From NCBI GenBank assembly GCA_024803745.1, contig JANJXV010000024.1, positions 14,224,427-14,288,426 of the forward strand: a DNA stretch of 64,000 nucleotides, given 5' to 3'. Origin of the DNA: Megascapheus bottae. Taxonomy: Eukaryota > Chordata > Mammalia > Rodentia > Geomyidae. The notes below the pieces were generated by a model that saw nothing but the letters and a program-made list of their open reading frames with translations, searched no databases and was not told where the DNA came from. Below, in pieces: positions 44,580 to 56,470 of the stretch; within the stretch, counting starts at the first letter, position 1, and each line of letters starts with the position of its first letter. The translations under genes and the position numbers were made by a program.

Positions 44580-44672
44580 GGGCTGAGAATGTGGCTTAGG
44601 GGTGCTTTGCCTAGCATGTATGAAGCCCTGGATTTAATTCCTTGGTACGACATACAAAAACGAAAGAAAAAT
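44580..44672 (+). mobile_element. IDL monomer SINE (no Geo unit)
   Basis: GAATGTGGCTTAGGGGTGC, then GATTTAATTCCTTGGTACG with an A-rich tail, is the tRNA-like monomer alone. Confidence 0.65.
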
Positions 44673-44694
44673 AGGTGAGAGGTATAGCCTTCTT

Positions 44695-44815
44695 CTGTTC
44701 TTTCTTCTGCTTTTCCTCTACCACCTCCTCCTCCTCTTCTTCCTCTTCTTCCTCTCCTCTCCTTCCTCTTCCTCCTCCTCCCCTTCCTCTTCCTCCTCCT
44801 CTTTTTTCTTTTCTG
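44695..44815. repeat. Pyrimidine-rich tract (CTT/CCT units)
   Basis: Mixed CTCCTC, CTTCTT and CCTCTT units follow an IDL monomer. Confidence 0.92.
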
Positions 44816-45574
44816 TCTACTCACTGTATCCCTGTAGTGTGTTCTGGTGACAGTATATCTCTGTGAAATTTATTGGCTGACAATTCCAGTCAGAATCATA
44901 ACCCCACATGTAAACTCCATGATGTCTTGGCTCCTGGCCTTTGGGGTTCTCTTCAACATTTTCCATAGTCAAGTCACTGGAAAAGGAGAAGAAGTGATCG
45001 TTACCCATGTGTTTAAGATCTGTGACAAGCCTCTCATAAATTACCCCTGGGGTGCTATCTAACAAGGCAGTGCTACTACTGGCTACAGTGTTTCCCATAA
45101 GAGAGAATGCTTAGAGAAATGCTTATCCAACTCAGGCATCTTGAACTGTGCCCACTTCAGTAATGAAAATATTTTCTAATATCCCTTATACTAATTCACA
45201 CAAGCTATCATGTTGATCAGAAACCAAGTTAGCGGGCAAGCCTGTAAGCAGCTGCTTCTGGAGTTCGAGGTTTTCAGATGCTAACCATCCACCCTATGGT
45301 GACCGGTCCCCGTGAGGATCTCAAATCTTGAATAACCTGGGCTGTATAAGCATGCCCGCTTTCTAGAAAGCTGAGGTATTTTGAAGTAAGTTATAGCAGT
45401 GTGAGCAGATTGGGAACCTGGGATCTGTGTTTCCTTCCTGACTATGGCTGTGTACCAGACTATCCTGTTGCGGCACAGTCACACAGGAAGTCCTTCTTGG
45501 ATGGAGTCAGGGTAAGCATACATTCTATGATGGCCCATGGCTCTGCCGCATGGTTCTCGTGGCACCTGCTACTC

Positions 45575-45768
45575 TGATGGCTGGGCGCTAGGGATTTTGG
45601 TTCAAAAGCAACCCAAGAAGACAGATCTGAGAGACTCTTATCTCTAATTAACCAGCAAAGAAGCCAGAACTGGAAGTGTTGCTCAGGTGGTAGAGCACTC
45701 GTGATGTGTGACAAAGCCAAATGAGAGTAGGAGGCTCTGAGTTCAAGCCCCAGTTACCACCACCAAAG
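45575..45768 (+). mobile_element. B1-headed Geo SINE, head shortened
   Basis: GATGGCTGGGCGCTAGGG, then GAGACTCTTATCTCTAATTA and GAGTTCAAGCCCCAGTTACC. Part of the B1-like head is deleted. Confidence 0.72.
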
Positions 45769-46218
45769 AGAAAGAATCAGAGTTCTTTTGGAGCTGGGAA
45801 TGAGCATGGGGATATACAGGGTTGGGTTAGCCAAAAAGAAATGTATGATGCTGCCCATCCTCCGTCTTCCCACAGAGGAGTTCTGGGACCAGGCCCTCGG
45901 CAGGGTGTGCCACGTGACTGCATCCCTGAGAGGGACCTTGCCCACCTGTCCACTCTCTCATGGCACAGATGTAATGCCAAGCTGATGCCAGGGAAGAGAA
46001 ACCTTAGTGCCTAAGAACTGGACAGTCTGGCTTTCAGTGCCAGCTATCCTGAGGCTTGTTTGAAACACCAGATGCCTAGCCCTTGCCCAGGAGAAGTCGT
46101 AGTCCTTCTGTAGATTGGTGACGTGAGGTGGGGGCGGAGACCTCTAGACCCAGGAGAATAGGTTTGGGTGGTGAGCTTCCCGCTGGGTACATGTGTGGAG
46201 GGAGTGTGGAGAGCTGGC

Positions 46219-46264
46219 CCACTGCTCAGAGGACAGCAGGTCCACTGCTCAGAGGACAGCAGGT
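46219..46264. repeat. 23-bp tandem duplication
   Basis: CCACTGCTCAGAGGACAGCA + GGT occurs twice without change (46219-46241 and 46242-46264). Confidence 0.93.
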
Positions 46265-47096
46265 GAGGTCTCAGCATTTGCGTTTCGAGAGTCCTGCTGT
46301 TTGCATCCCCTTTTGGGACTATGAAGGCTATGCTTCTTCCCGGGCCCCAATCTTCTTATCTTAGGGCATGAAGAAATTGATTTTTGGTGCCTCTCAGGCT
46401 TTGAATTCTCTCCATTAATCTGAACCAAGCACACTGAGACTTGATGTAGAACGGTAGATCAGATGTAGAAAATCTCAAGATTCAAGGTATTAAGAAAGTG
46501 TCCCTCAATTTCACTTGCACAAATGAGTGGAATCATGTAAATGTTACTATTTGCAAGTGAAGTGCTCAGTGAGTTGACTGTAAATACGTTTAAAAAACGA
46601 CTGATGAAGGCTTCCTGTCCTTGTGGCTACTCAGTGAGTTTTTGTAGGACCATGACAATGTTTCTACCATTTCTCTGAATGCATTCTCCTCCTTCTCACC
46701 AGTTCATTTGTTTCCACTTTTTGCATGGCTAATGATACAGCTAAGGAGTCCCTTTGAGATTTTCTCAATTTCAAAACACAGGTTCAGTCTTCACATTTTC
46801 CCCATGAAATGGAGGCCAAGGCTGTGGAACTATTTTCCCCATTGGTATATTCAAGGGTATATGAATCAACTTTTAGTTACTGTGACCGAATTCCTGAACC
46901 AATACACTTACAGGGAGGACGGATTTATTTGGTGTGCACAGCTGTGCTCAGTTGTGTTGGGGGCCTGGGGTGGGGCAGAACATCCTGTTGAGTTAGTCGG
47001 CTGAATAAAGCCACTTATCTCATAGTGCAAGAAGAGAGGAAGGGGAGGACCCCATATTCCTTCCCAGTGTGTGTCTCCAGTGACCTCACTTCCTCC

Positions 47097-47608
47097 TTTT
47101 TTTTTAAGTGGGAAAAAGATGTATATTTATAATTAGCCAGCTGGATGCAGTTTACATGATTCCAATTTTGTTGGCAACATCTAAAGCATCCTAATCAGGA
47201 GCCAGTGGAACATTAGCCTTCTTCTCTCCATCAGGTCTGACCAGGGTACTGACCTTAGCTATATCAATGTCAGAGCTTCTTCACAGCCTGTTTGATTTGA
47301 TGCTTGTTGGCTTTGACATCCACAATGAACACAGTGTGTTGTTGTCTTCTTTCTTCTTCATGGCTGACTCAGCGATCAAGCTGATCGCATAGTGGTCAAG
47401 CTTGTTTCTCCTGGGAACACTCTGTCTCCAGAGCCGCAGGGTCTTGGGAAGGTGGGTGAAGTGTGTATCTTCTTCTTTTTGTGGCTGTGGATGTCTTTCA
47501 GCGCTGCCTTCTTGGCCTTCAAAGCCTTTTCCTTAGCTTTGGCTTTAGGAGGAGCAGGAGCTCCCTTCTTCAATTTTGGTGCCATCTTGGTGAAAAGGAT
47601 TTCCTGAT
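47097..47608 (-). pseudogene. RPL23A: Processed pseudogene of ribosomal protein L23a
   Basis: The minus strand begins with an ATG at 47585-47583 and reads [20 protein letters not shown], then [18 protein letters not shown] and HTSPTFPRP, the lysine-rich start of RPL23A (uL23) of the large ribosomal subunit. After the first 50 codons the frame is lost, but the nucleotide match continues in other frames to the natural C-terminus near 47140. There are no introns. A poly(T) run at 47097 marks the poly(A) end, and direct repeats CTCACTTCCTCC (47085-47096) and CTCACTTCCTTC (47609-47620) flank it. It is a retrocopy made by L1 machinery and is not functional. Confidence 0.93.
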
Positions 47609-47890
47609 CTCACTTCCTTCTATTTGACCTACCTCTGACCTCTATATAGAGCCACAGACTGATGACCAAGCCTTCAGCAAACGAGTCTTTGGAGAGAACA
47701 TTTAAAATCCAGACCCACAACAGACCATGGTGAGAATCAGAAGAGATGGAGATGTCCAGTGGAAGGTTTTGTCTTTTCCTGCCCCCTCCAGTCCACCAAG
47801 TTGCATCATTTAGAATGACATCATTTTCCTGCATTTAGCAAAAATTGTATACGGGGTGATCTGACCACACATATCAGCCCAACCATCTCT

Positions 47891-47894
<4 letters not shown>

Positions 47895-47964
<70 letters not shown>
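47895..47964. repeat. (CT)n microsatellite
   Basis: About 35 CT units are followed by GCTCCCCCCCC. No SINE is recognised next to it. Confidence 0.96.
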
Positions 47965-47967
<3 letters not shown>

Positions 47968-48111
47968 CCCCCCCCTCCTTGCCTCCCCTGTCTCTTTCTC
48001 TCTCTGTCTGCATTTGTCTTCTTTCTACACATGACCCATCTCCAAGGCAGATCACTTACAAATCTTCCCTTTTCAAAGTCTTTGAGAAAATTTTTCTTTC
48101 TTTTTATTTCC

Positions 48112-48170
48112 TCTGCACCTAGCAAAATGTCCTGCCTAAAACAGGCAGTCAATAAATATGTGCAGTGTTT
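48112..48170 (+). mobile_element. MIR-like 3' end
   Basis: GCACCTAGCAAAATGTCCTG, then GGCAGTCAATAAATATGTGC, resembles the end of MIR. Confidence 0.45.
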
Positions 48171-48907
48171 GCTGCTGATGGGAATGATCGCGAGGAAGCC
48201 TTTCATGTGTTTCTAATGGCTATGCTGGGCAATAGATTGGTGTGAGGGGTTGCCAGAAACACTGATGATTTCCATGGCCGCATCCTCTCCCTGTGCTGGC
48301 TTTGATTGAATGACGATAAAGGTATCATTTTGCTGCATTAGGGGGAGGTGGCGTATGGAGATTTGACGCACGTAGTGTTTTGTGACTTTCTCTTGCTGAA
48401 ATAGTGGCATTTGTCGTCTTTCATCTAAGTCTGAATCATTTCTGAAATGGAGTCCTAAATTTCAAGGTATGGAACATTTCAAGTTAAACATCCTTGGGAA
48501 AGTGTGTTTCATGTTTTTTCTGCCCAAATAGGGAGTAAGATGACAGGAACTTGTCATGTCTGGATGATGGTAGTTCTGAGTCAGAGCATGGCAAGGCAGT
48601 TGCAGAGGGCTGTCCTGTATTATTTCTACATGTTTCCTTTCTCCAGGCTGGCTTATTGATTTTGTTGGAACTCAAGTGGGTGGGAGCTGGCAAGGAGCAA
48701 GGGTGTGGATAGCTAGGGAGTAGTTTGGATGGGCACGATCATGCTATATGGTGGCATTTCTTGGGTCCCTATGGAGGACAGAAGAGAGTGCTGGATACTA
48801 TAAGGGTAACAGAGAATGGGGACTTGGCCTAGCTCTGGGGGCAGGGCAGGGGCAGGGAATCTTCTCCAGAGGTTCTGGTTCATGGATTCTTCAAAAGGTT
48901 CTGTGAG

Positions 48908-49132
48908 CTAGGCACCAGTGCCTCATACCTATATCCTACTTATTCAAGAGGCTGGATCTGATTGAGGTTCAAAGGCAGGCCAAGAAAAGAAATCTGTGAG
49001 ACTCCTATCTACAAATTAACTAGCAAAGAGCCTGAAGTGGAGATATAGCCCAAGTGGTGGAGCAATGGCCTTGACCAGAAAAAACTAAGGGACAGTAATG
49101 AATACTGAGTTCAAGCACTAGTACTGCAAAAA
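48908..49132 (+). mobile_element. B1-headed Geo SINE
   Basis: Plus-strand copy: GGCACCAGTGCCTCATACC, then GGTTCAAAGGCAGGCCAAG, with the Geo unit ending GCACTAGTACTGCAAAAAGG. Confidence 0.75.
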
Positions 49133-51316
49133 GGAAACATAGTGCAGGCAGAAGTGAGGTTCTGAGAAAGAGGATAAAGGTAAGCATGGTGCTGGGAACA
49201 TGATTTTTTTTGGCCATAGCAGAGGTCATTAGGACATTAGATCTTGAAGGACATTAGATTACAAAGTGAAATGACAAAGAAATAGAAATGGACAGATTTG
49301 TTTGAATATCTCTATTCTGTTGGGATTCTCAAGAAGGTGGTCCTGGGATCTGTTGGAGATGAGGGGATTGGGCCTTAGGGAACACAGAGCAAGCTTCTCT
49401 CCACCATTAGTTTGGCCCAGGTGGCATCCAGTTCAGATATAGCATCTCCTGAGAAAAGACCTGACAGAAAAGGCAGGGGTGGGGACTGGCTATGTCTGTG
49501 GATGGGCTGTGTACAGTTGCATTGCTTACGTTTGCCCACCAGAGGGCAGGAGCAACCCACACATGAGACACAGGAGGGCCGAGCTGCTAGGGTGTACAGA
49601 CTTGGCCTGGGGCCTGAGAGGGACGACTAGGGAGGAGAGAGTTAGGGGGGAGTCTTCTTAACCTTTGTGAGAAAGACTCTGGACAGACGTTTCCCAGCTC
49701 CTGTGCTACACAGAACAGAGCAACAATCATGGAGTGTGTTTGCTGAGAGTAGCAGTGAGGACACCATTTCTGACTTCTCTGGCCCCTCCACTTCTGCACT
49801 TGGCTTCATCACTCAGAAACAGAGATTCTCCCCCAATTTTTAGGAACTGTCTGAGAGGACAGGGGTTTGTGGGAGCAACCATTGGGGCCAACAAGGCTGT
49901 CCCTGCAGTTCTGAGGCATATAAGCTCATAAACAACAAGGACAAGGGTTCATTCCCCTCTCTGCTCCTGGGGCAGGGAACAGGATGGGCCCATGGAGGAA
50001 AACTGTTTCTGTGAATGAGTGAAGGAATCGTGCAGAGTCCATGAGGGTTAAGGTAGCCCAGGCTTGACTTTTCCTGAGTCCAAGGTGCTCCCTGGTGGTG
50101 AGTAGAAAACCAGAGCTCCCCACATGGTGGTAGTACCTCCTGTGGAAGTGTCTTGGAGATGATCCATCATTCCAGTGGGGGCCCCACCTGCCCCCTGGAT
50201 AGGTGAGGGGTGACAGCTTGGCCCACAAGCAGGACTAGGGTTTCCAGAGCCACCAGGCTGAGCTTACTGGTGGAGCTGGCCTCGTTGCCCCCCTGGCAGC
50301 TCTTCTTTCTAGCTGAGAGCATGTGATTGGAGCCTTTGCTTGGGTGTACATTGTATTTCTGGAGTGATTGCTCCAGAGCTCACAAGGGTGTTGGATTCCT
50401 CCACTTGTCTTTCCTTTTCCTGGGGAGCAGACATGTGTGGGGGCGGGCATCCATGGGCTCTGACAAGTCTCATTTCCGTGCTAATTCTTCTCCTTCTAAC
50501 TGATGAGAAAAATTAAAAAGCCGAGGAAGAACAAGTCTCCCATTTGTCACCTTCTCCCCAGGCCAGAGAAGGTAATGCATTTTGCTATTACTTGTGGCTT
50601 CCTTCTGGCCAGATTCATTTTGCCCTTGACTCTGACCCCAGGAAGGAAGAAGGTTCCATCATGAAGCAAAGTCCAGTGTGGTAAGCTCAGCGCTTTGGGC
50701 CGCCTTTGTCTGAGATCTTCCCTTTTTTCCTGGTGGTGGCTGCGCGGATCACTTGTTGGGAAGCCATGGGAACACACAGGACACCCACAAGCAGCAAGGC
50801 CTTCGAGGCCAGGACTGTACCCTGGAGAGAGAGGACAAGCTCCCTTGGGAGAGGCCTGAGGCTATCTGTTCTTGGATCTCTTCTCTGTCTACAGGGCTTT
50901 TCAGTCTGCCACAGACAACACAGGCGTTTGCCCGACTTGGTCTGTGCTAGACCATGGCAGCCTGTGACAAGCTGACAAACAGAGTGGGTTGCTGTGGCTG
51001 GGAGGTAACTCCCACTCTGCCTTTCAGGGCAGCCCCTAGAAGGGGTGTGGGGTCTGGAAAAGCAAATGTGCTCTGCTGAGATGGCAGATTAGTCACTATT
51101 CTCATTCTTCAGGGGATGAGAGCTCCTTTTCCTTCGCTTTGCTTACCCCCTGTCATCTTCCTTGCTGTCTGCCTCTTGTCTTTATGCTGATAATTCCTCC
51201 AGGGACTTACAGTTCCATGGCCCCAGTAGGGGCTTCCAGCCTAATGCGTTCTCCAACCGAAGGGGTGACTGGACAAGGGGACTGTGCTTTCTTTTTGTCC
51301 TGTTCTTGTTTTATTT

Positions 51317-51528
51317 GGTCATGGGACTTGAACTCAGGGCCTGGGCACTGTCTCTGAGCTTTTTCACTCAAGGCTAGTGCTCTACCACTTTGCACCACAG
51401 CTCAACTTCCAGTTTTCTGGTAGCTAATTGGAGATAAGAATCTAATGGACTTTCCTGCCTAGGCTGGCTTTGAACCATGATCCTCAGATCTCAGCTTCCT
51501 GAGTAGGTAAGAGTAGAGCACTCTGGCT
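51317..51528 (-). mobile_element. B1-headed Geo SINE
   Basis: Minus-strand copy: GGTCATGGGACTTGAACTC through CAGATCTCAGCTTCCTGAG. The head end is slightly truncated. Confidence 0.8.
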
Positions 51529-52689
51529 TCTTGTCCAGTTCTTATGGACGTCCACTTAGAGTATTCTGAAAGCTGCCAGCAGGGGGCAGTAGCACCACAC
51601 ACCATTGGTCCCTCCCTTGCGTGTTCTGGCCACAGCCTTGGTCTGCCAAGGAGAGGGGATGCACTGTGTGGTGGGTAGGGAGGCTGAGAATGTCTTAATG
51701 ACCTGTGCAGTACAAGATGCATTAGCCCATGGCCTGATGTGGCAGGGCCACCTTGATAGCCAGATTTTCTTTGAGGAACAAGTGTGGGTGTGTGTGTGTG
51801 TCCTGGATGATGATGACTAGTGGTAAGGCTCTCTGCCCCTCACTCCCCATCAGTGCCACCATTGTTCTGATTGTATCGCACCAAGTCTCTGCCCAGAGAC
51901 TGTGGGACCACAGAAGAACGTTGAGAATGGAGATGAAGAGTGGGGAGGTAGATCCTACCATGTTGGGCCTTTCTGAGCACCCCACTGAGCCTAGATGGTG
52001 ACAGGAGCCAGGGTACCAGCTGTACTTGAAGCAGGTACCCTGGGCTACTACCTGTGCCTCTGCAGATCCTTGGGCTGTCATCTTTCCTCTACCCATATTT
52101 CTTCAGTGCCCTTGTATTCCTCTTGAATTTATTCCTGACAAGCCCCCTGCCCACAGCTGTTTTGCCTCCTGGAAGCCCAGCCATCCCTCTGGATTTCTGG
52201 GTATTCCAGGACATGACTGTAGGGGGAGCTGAAATGAGGCTGAAGGTGGCACTAGGTTCTGCTCCTTGGTGACTCCCTCCCAGAACTGAGGCTTGCGGGG
52301 TAATGTAAGAAGATGCTTACAGATTGCAAAGGGTTCTGGGCATTTCTTAGGGACTTAACTTATTCCCAAAGAGGATAACAGCCAGGATACTGGGTTTCTT
52401 TATTAACTTTTGCCCACAGGAATTTTGGGGGTGGCTCAGTTTTAGGCCCTTGCACTATTGTCCTCCTCAGTCTGAAACAATAGCCAGTGCTGTCATGAGC
52501 CTGGAGCTGCAGTCAGTCTGGCTTCCCATGGGTGATGGCAGTCTCTCTCCCCAGAAGGCAGGGATCAACAGCAGGTTTACTCAAGCCTGAAAAAATACAC
52601 TAAGCTGCAGAAATCTTCCGGGCTGAGGATATCAGGGTGTCTTGTAAGCATTTCAGCGACTGGTTATGAAATCATTCACTCAGTGGCGG

Positions 52690-52775
52690 TTATACAGCAC
52701 TCATCGAATCTGCATGTATGCCTTTATTGTGGACCTACGCTGTGCCAGGTTCGCTCTGAGTTAGGCAAGGGATCT
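52690..52775 (-). mobile_element. MIR-like fragment
   Basis: TTATTGTGGACCTACGCTGTG followed by CCAGGTTCGCTC resembles the complement of the MIR 3' end. Confidence 0.4.
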
Positions 52776-53200
52776 GACATTACATTTCAGGAATATTGTG
52801 GCTCTTCCCTTCCCAAGAGAACCGGCTATGTATGGATCCAGAGGTGGGGGTAGTTAGAGACAGACATGATGGAGCAGATGATGGGAATAGTGGTGGGGAC
52901 AGCCTGGAGCATAAAGCAAGGCCTCTGGGGACAGGGGAGCACAGAACAGGACAGAAAAAGACAAGAGGGGCAGGCAGCTCAGAGCTGGGAGAGAGAAGGA
53001 GGCAGGCACGGGAGGAAGCATACAGCTTGGAGGGAGCCAAGGACAAGGGGGTGATGCTAAGAGGGTGGTGCTAAGAGCAGCCAGTGGTAGACTAGGAAGA
53101 GAACTTGGAGTTCAGGTTTGGATCTAGTAGCCCCAAGGCACACCCCAGGGGCCCTGGGATCTCAAAGTCACAGAGCACTCCTATAGCTGGTGAGAACACG

Positions 53201-53276
53201 CACAAGTGAGTGGATCTGTGAGTGTGTGCTTGTTGTAGCACAAGTGAGTGGATCTGTGAGTGTGTGCTTGTTGTAG
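53201..53276. repeat. 38-bp perfect tandem duplication
   Basis: A unit starting CACAAGTGAGTGGATCTGTG occurs at 53201-53238 and 53239-53276 with no differences. Confidence 0.95.
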
Positions 53277-53307
53277 TCCCTGAGTATGGCCCTGGCTGTG
53301 GGCCTGG

Positions 53308-53342
53308 GGTGGTGGCGGTGGTGGTGGTGGTGGTGGTGGTGT
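53308..53342. repeat. (GGT)n microsatellite
   Basis: About eleven GGT/GTG units with one GGC interruption. The polyproline reading on the minus strand is an artefact. Confidence 0.94.
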
Positions 53343-54289
53343 TGACCCAGTCATCTTTGAGGTCCTGGGAATAAAATCAACAAGACTGAGTCCCTGCCTC
53401 TGCCTCAAGGAACTCCTGTTTGAGGAACAGAGGGCAGAATGAGCTAAGACCAGTGAGGAGATGACCTCCGCCTCCTGTGTCAAGCTGAGCTCCCGCCAGG
53501 CCACCAGCCTGACCTTGGCTGCTCCACATACTTGCTCTTGAGGTCCTCAACCAAGATCTAACTCAGTCTTTCTTTGATCTGATGCTTACGGCAGGCTCCA
53601 TTTGTGGTGTTCCATAGAGTGACAGGAGCTGGCTGAGCGAGGGGCTGGAGTGTGTGGCTGAGTTGAAGACTGGTAAGGACTCTTCAGATCAAATGCCATC
53701 TGATCTGATGGTCAAGCTTCCTGATACCATTCTTGTCCTCATCCAGGAATTTGCACCTGGGTTTTTAGGAGCTATGAGGAAATCTGCAGGGACAAGAGCT
53801 CCTCTCTTTGTCCATTGGCCCCCTACCTTAGTGATTCTCATTTACCTGGACCTTCTAGGCCAGGCTAGCATCGCATCCTTCTTCTAGCTCTGGTGAGTGG
53901 ACAAGAGCTGAGCCTTTTCATTTTTTTTTTGTCAAGATTGTTTTGAAGTCTCTTTTAGCTCTTTCCTCTTCAAGTTTACAGAAAATCTAGGTTTTTTTTT
54001 AAACCTCCCTACCAGCATCCTACTCTTTAAATCCCTAATCATTTTTTCAATTTCTAACCTAAATCTTTTGCAGTTCTTGCTTCTCAAGTGAAACCTTAAA
54101 TGCAATATATTAAGAGTTTAGGGACTTTAATGCAATGACTGCTTCTTGGTTTCCATGTGTTTAAAAAAATCTTCCAATGTGATAATGATCGAAAAAAGAG
54201 AAGTTAAGAATTTTGTCCAGAGTAACAAGAGTAATTACAGTAGCATATGAAAACTTGCCTTTTACTGTTACTCAACTTGCTTGGTCCTG

Positions 54290-54458
54290 GCTAGTGTTCT
54301 ACCACTTGAGCCACACCCGCAGTCCAGGATTCCAATTGGAAGTGGAATCTCTTAGATTTTTTTTTTGCTTGGGCTGGTTTTGAACAGTCATCTTCTAGGT
54401 CTATTTATACTTGGCCTCCTATATATTTAGAATTACAAGAATGAACTACTGGCACCTA
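54290..54458 (-). mobile_element. Diverged B1-headed Geo SINE
   Basis: GTTCTACCACTTGAGCCACAC, then GGGCTGGTTTTGAACAGTC and ACTACTGGCACCTACC, is a minus-strand copy with a shortened middle. Confidence 0.6.
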
Positions 54459-54509
54459 CCTAAAATTTTGTTTAGCAGTTAAAATATTATACATTATAAA
54501 CCCCGTATT

Positions 54510-54700
54510 TGTAGCTGGAAATAGTGGATTGTACCTGCAGTCCCAGCAGTTGGGAGGCTTAGAGAGGAGGATTGGGAGTCTGAATAGTGAATTTAAGTTA
54601 AGCCTGGGGTACATTGCGAGACTCTCAAAATCAAAACAGAAAGCCAAACTAAACCAAATTCAACAAAAAGCCCTAAATGGCAACACAACAGAAAGCATAA
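54510..54700 (+). mobile_element. B1-like SINE with A-rich tail
   Basis: GGAAATAGTGGATTGTACCTG, then CAGTCCCAGCAGTTGGGAGG and GGTACATTGCGAGACTC, with an AAAC-rich end, is a B1-type monomer. Confidence 0.65.
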
Positions 54701-54739
54701 ATGACCACCAACAGGAAAAAAACCCACCCACATTTGCTT

Positions 54740-54840
54740 TAATATAGAAATACAACTTAAAAAAATTCTATGAATGAGAGATAGGATTGTTAATATAGAA
54801 ATACAACTTAAAAAATTCTATGAATGAGAGATAGAATTGA
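54740..54840. repeat. 50/51-bp tandem duplication
   Basis: A unit starting TAATATAGAAATACAACTTA occurs at 54740-54790 and 54791-54840, differing by one A in a run and one G/A change. Confidence 0.94.
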
Positions 54841-56076
54841 TATTTGGGAGCCCCGTCGCAGCTCTAGTCCCGCCTAGACCCCTGGACTCCAAGCATCCCA
54901 GCAAGAGAACTATTCTGGATTTGGTCTTAACCCCAGATCTCAGTAGCTTTGTTTATATCTTTCCACTTTCCTTAGTCTTCTAAGATGAGAACGATTTGTT
55001 TCTTAAAAGTTGTTCTGAAACTAATGTGAAATAATAGACATGAAATGAACTTGCAGAGGGCAAAAGCTTGACATTTTGGGTTAACATTTACATTTTGACA
55101 TCAGGAAGCCATTTGACCCACACTGAGCTTCTAATTTACTGGAACTCAGATTTATTGCCTTTCTCCAGATCGATTTTACCTAGAGTTTCCATTCAGCTCC
55201 ATCTCAGTTTCTTTGGATCCAGTGGAAGTTCATGTTTCCATGACTTCCTTTCCTTACCTGGTTAATAGAATTTCTCTTCAAGGAGGGAAGAGCTCAGGGA
55301 AGTTGACCAGCAAGGGGGCGTCGTTGTTTGGGAGAGTAAATATGAGTAGATATGCCAGTCCCTCGTGGTCCCCAAAGCTGGAGTTTACACAGAATACATA
55401 TGCTAATTGTACACTGATATTTTTGGAGTACCTAAATAAAGAGTGGGATGACAAGGTGTTGCTTGTAGGAATAAGGATGATTTCAGGTAGTACAAAAGTC
55501 AGTAGAGGCTTCTGTTGTCCTGCTCTGAACCAGAGATGCTTCTAGAGCAGAGCTCTGCTTTTGGGGAGACTCCAGTGCCTACAGAGTCACTGTATGCATA
55601 AACAAATTATAGGGTCCATTAAAAAGAGATATGACTTGGAAAAAGGAGTACTTCGGAGCATTTGATGGAATTAGGGATTAGGGACGTTAGAAGCACTGGA
55701 ATTGTGATGGGGCCAGTGTTAAATGGGGTGTTTAAGGTGGGTCTCACTGAACAAGTTAGAGTATGCACAAGGCTCTTGACATCTCCATTTGGAGTGAGTG
55801 AGATGTGTGTCTGAGGAAAAGATGTCCAGATGATATAGCAAGAGCACAAAGGCAGGATTATGCCTCACATGTCTGAAGAATATCAGAGTGGCCAGAGTAA
55901 TTAAAGTGGAGCAGATGAGGAGAAGAAACACAAGGCAAGTGCTAGCATGGGAAAAGGCCGAAAGGCAGTTGAGAAAGAGGATAGGGCAGAGTCTATATAG
56001 AACATTCTGGGCTTCTCCTCTAAGTGGCATAGAAACCTTTATTACATTGTAGGTACAGATATCATAGGTAGAGATC

Positions 56077-56124
<48 letters not shown>

Positions 56125-56125
56125 C
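56077..56125. repeat. (ATCT)n microsatellite
   Basis: Twelve ATCT units, uninterrupted. Confidence 0.96.
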
Positions 56126-56259
56126 TTGCTTAGCAACTACTCAAATTTCAGTACAAGTTTTTAACCAAGGCTCATAAATTCTATTGGCCTGCCATTGAAC
56201 CAAACCTTAGTCCTGGAGTCAGGAATGGAAATTAGCTCTACAAGAACTAATAGAAGCCA

Positions 56260-56470
56260 GATGCTGGTAGCTCATGTCTGTAATCCTAGCTACTCAGGAG
56301 GCTGAGATCAGAGGAACGTGGTTCAAAGCCAGCCTGGGCATGAAAGTCCATGAGACTCTTATCTTCAATCAACCACCAGAACATTGGAAGTGGCCTTGAG
56401 TTTTAGCTCAGGGACAGCACGCAGGCCGAGAGTTCAAGCCCCATGACTGACAAAACAACAACAACAACAA
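56260..56470 (+). mobile_element. B1-headed Geo SINE with TSD
   Basis: Plus-strand copy with a complete B1-like head. The shortened Geo unit ends in an AAC-rich tail. AGAACTAATAGAA before and AGAACTAGTAGAA after look like its target-site duplication. Confidence 0.85.

Larger units (their letters stand above)
44816..47084. other. Mostly single-copy DNA
   Basis: One SINE (45575) and the 23-bp duplication lie here. The segment 46860-47060 (GGACGGATTTATTTGGTG, GAATAAAGCC) looks like an old interspersed repeat that I cannot name. Confidence 0.4.
49133..53200. other. Mostly single-copy DNA, no gene recognised
   Basis: Apart from the SINE at 51317 and a MIR-like fragment this is 4 kb without recognised elements. 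Frames up to 124 codons (51722-52096, minus) show no domain. Confidence 0.45.

Noticed and set aside
46860..47060. A second solo LTR
   Set aside because: An AATAAA and repeat-like texture are present, but no TG...CA ends, TATA box or target-site duplication could be defined.
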